Assembly (NCBI GenBank): GCA_021811025.1
Contig: JAJZPX010000148.1
Location: 1-5,506, forward strand
Length of the DNA: 5,506 bases
From: Actinomycetes bacterium
GTDB taxonomy: Bacteria > Actinomycetota > Coriobacteriia > Anaerosomatales > JAJZPX01
Direction of reading: 5' to 3'
Shown here piece after piece: positions 4,871-5,506 of the stretch. Position 1 is the first letter of the stretch. Each line of letters begins with the position of its first letter. The notes below the pieces were generated by a model, which worked only from the letters and a program-made list of their open reading frames with translations, did no database searches and was not told the DNA's origin. Both the position numbers and the translations under genes were made by a program.

Positions 4871-5506
4871 ATGGCGGAACCGCAGCTCAAGATCGCGCTT
4901 GTCGCGCTGAACAGCGTCGGCTACCAGTCGCTCGCGCTCGGCTACCTCCAGTCGTACGCGATGGCGGACCGCCGGCTAGCGGGCAAGGTCGGGTTCCAGG
5001 CGCTGGACCTCGACGTGGGAGTGGACCCGTGGTGGGTCGCGTACCGCGTGCTCAACCTCGGCCCCGACGTCGTCGGCTTCTCGGTGACGTGCTGGAACGC
5101 GAGGCAGGTGTACGAGGCGTGCCGCATCATCGGCATCGCGCGCCCGGAGACCGCGATCGTCCTCGGCGGGCCGGAGGTAGGGCCGATCGCCGAGCACGTG
5201 CTGCGCGACAACCCGCACGTGCGCGCCGTCGTGCGGGGCGAGGGGGAGGCGACGTTCGCGGAGCTGCTCGACACGCTGCTGCGCGGGCGCAGAGCGTGGA
5301 TGGTGGAGGGCGTGACGGCGCGCAACGGCGACGAGATCGTGTCGGCGCCGGACCGCGCCCTCATCGAGGACCTCGACGCGATCCCCTCGCCGTACCTCAC
5401 CGGCGTGCTCGTGCCGCGAGAGGGGTCGGCGTACCTCGAGACGTACCGGGGCTGCCCGCACCGGTGCGGCTACTGCTACGAGGGCAAAGGATATAAGCGG
5501 AAACGC
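4871..5506 (+). CDS. B12-binding-domain radical SAM protein (5' part, runs off the window end)
   Basis: The first 212 residues are present and the frame is open to the last base. Residues about 5-130 form a cobalamin-binding-like Rossmann domain: KIALVALNSVGYQSLALGYL at the start, PDVVGFSVTCWN (65-76), IVLGGPEVGP (96-105) and VVRGEGEATF (120-129). Family knowledge: the GGPE and GEGE motifs are typical of BchE-like B12-type radical SAM enzymes. There is no DxHxxG motif, so cobalamin would not be bound through a lower-axial histidine, as in many radical SAM members. A linker with LIEDLDAIPSPYL (164-176) leads to the radical SAM motif C195-PHR-C199-GY-C202, which is intact. ATG at 4871 is preferred; an in-frame GTG at 4865 is an alternative, since GGAG at 4857-4860 could serve either. 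The gene follows the radical SAM-like gene by 7 nt. The reaction (methyl transfer, cyclisation or other) cannot be predicted, and the TIM-barrel part is missing. Confidence 0.9.
   Translation, partial: MAEPQLKIALVALNSVGYQSLALGYLQSYAMADRRLAGKVGFQALDLDVGVDPWWVAYRVLNLGPDVVGFSVTCWNARQVYEACRIIGIARPETAIVLGGPEVGPIAEHVLRDNPHVRAVVRGEGEATFAELLDTLLRGRRAWMVEGVTARNGDEIVSAPDRALIEDLDAIPSPYLTGVLVPREGSAYLETYRGCPHRCGYCYEGKGYKRKR

Noticed and set aside
3907..4890. A 327-codon open frame on the minus strand, fully antisense to the radical SAM-like gene
   Set aside because: It is very Arg/His/Gly/Ala-rich with no recognisable motif, and the plus-strand frame carries ordered radical SAM-like motifs and an RBS. 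Long antisense frames are expected from the strong GC3 bias.

Overview
The window is GC-rich and strongly GC3-biased. It carries good GGAGG-type ribosome binding sites, a tRNA with an encoded CCA end, and two radical-SAM-related genes. This fits a high-GC bacterium, plausibly an anaerobic or facultative actinobacterial (Coriobacteriia-like) lineage. That placement is inferred from composition and gene content only; no phylogenetic marker is present.

Left block (1-2361, + strand): the 3' end of a peptide/nickel-type ABC transporter operon. In order it holds the C-terminal part of a DppC/OppC-type inner-membrane permease, an OppD/DppD-type ATPase and an OppF/DppF-type ATPase. The genes are 3 nt apart and then overlap by 1 nt, so they are almost certainly co-transcribed. 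The two ATPases would form the nucleotide-binding heterodimer that drives the permease pair. The other permease and the solute-binding protein would be expected upstream, outside the window.

Middle (2362-2607): a GC-rich hairpin after the transporter, then an extended -10 promoter and a complete tRNA-Leu(GAG) with a long variable arm. A strong GAAA-loop hairpin follows. It lies between the tRNA and the convergent gene on the other strand and can serve both.

Right-centre (2608-3885, - strand): an unrecognised 425-residue protein with about three N-terminal membrane helices and a 300-residue soluble, largely helical part. It diverges from the next operon across an 84-bp intergenic space.

Right block (3970-5506, + strand): two genes 7 nt apart (or 1 nt with the alternative GTG start). 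The first (297 aa) looks like a radical SAM protein in which the first cysteine of the CX3CX2C motif is glycine, while a C-terminal auxiliary-cluster cysteine set is kept. The second, cut by the window end, has an N-terminal cobalamin-binding-like domain and an intact radical SAM CX3CX2C motif. The pairing of a cysteine-substituted radical SAM homologue with a B12-type radical SAM enzyme is the most interesting part of the window. Its substrate cannot be read from the sequence.
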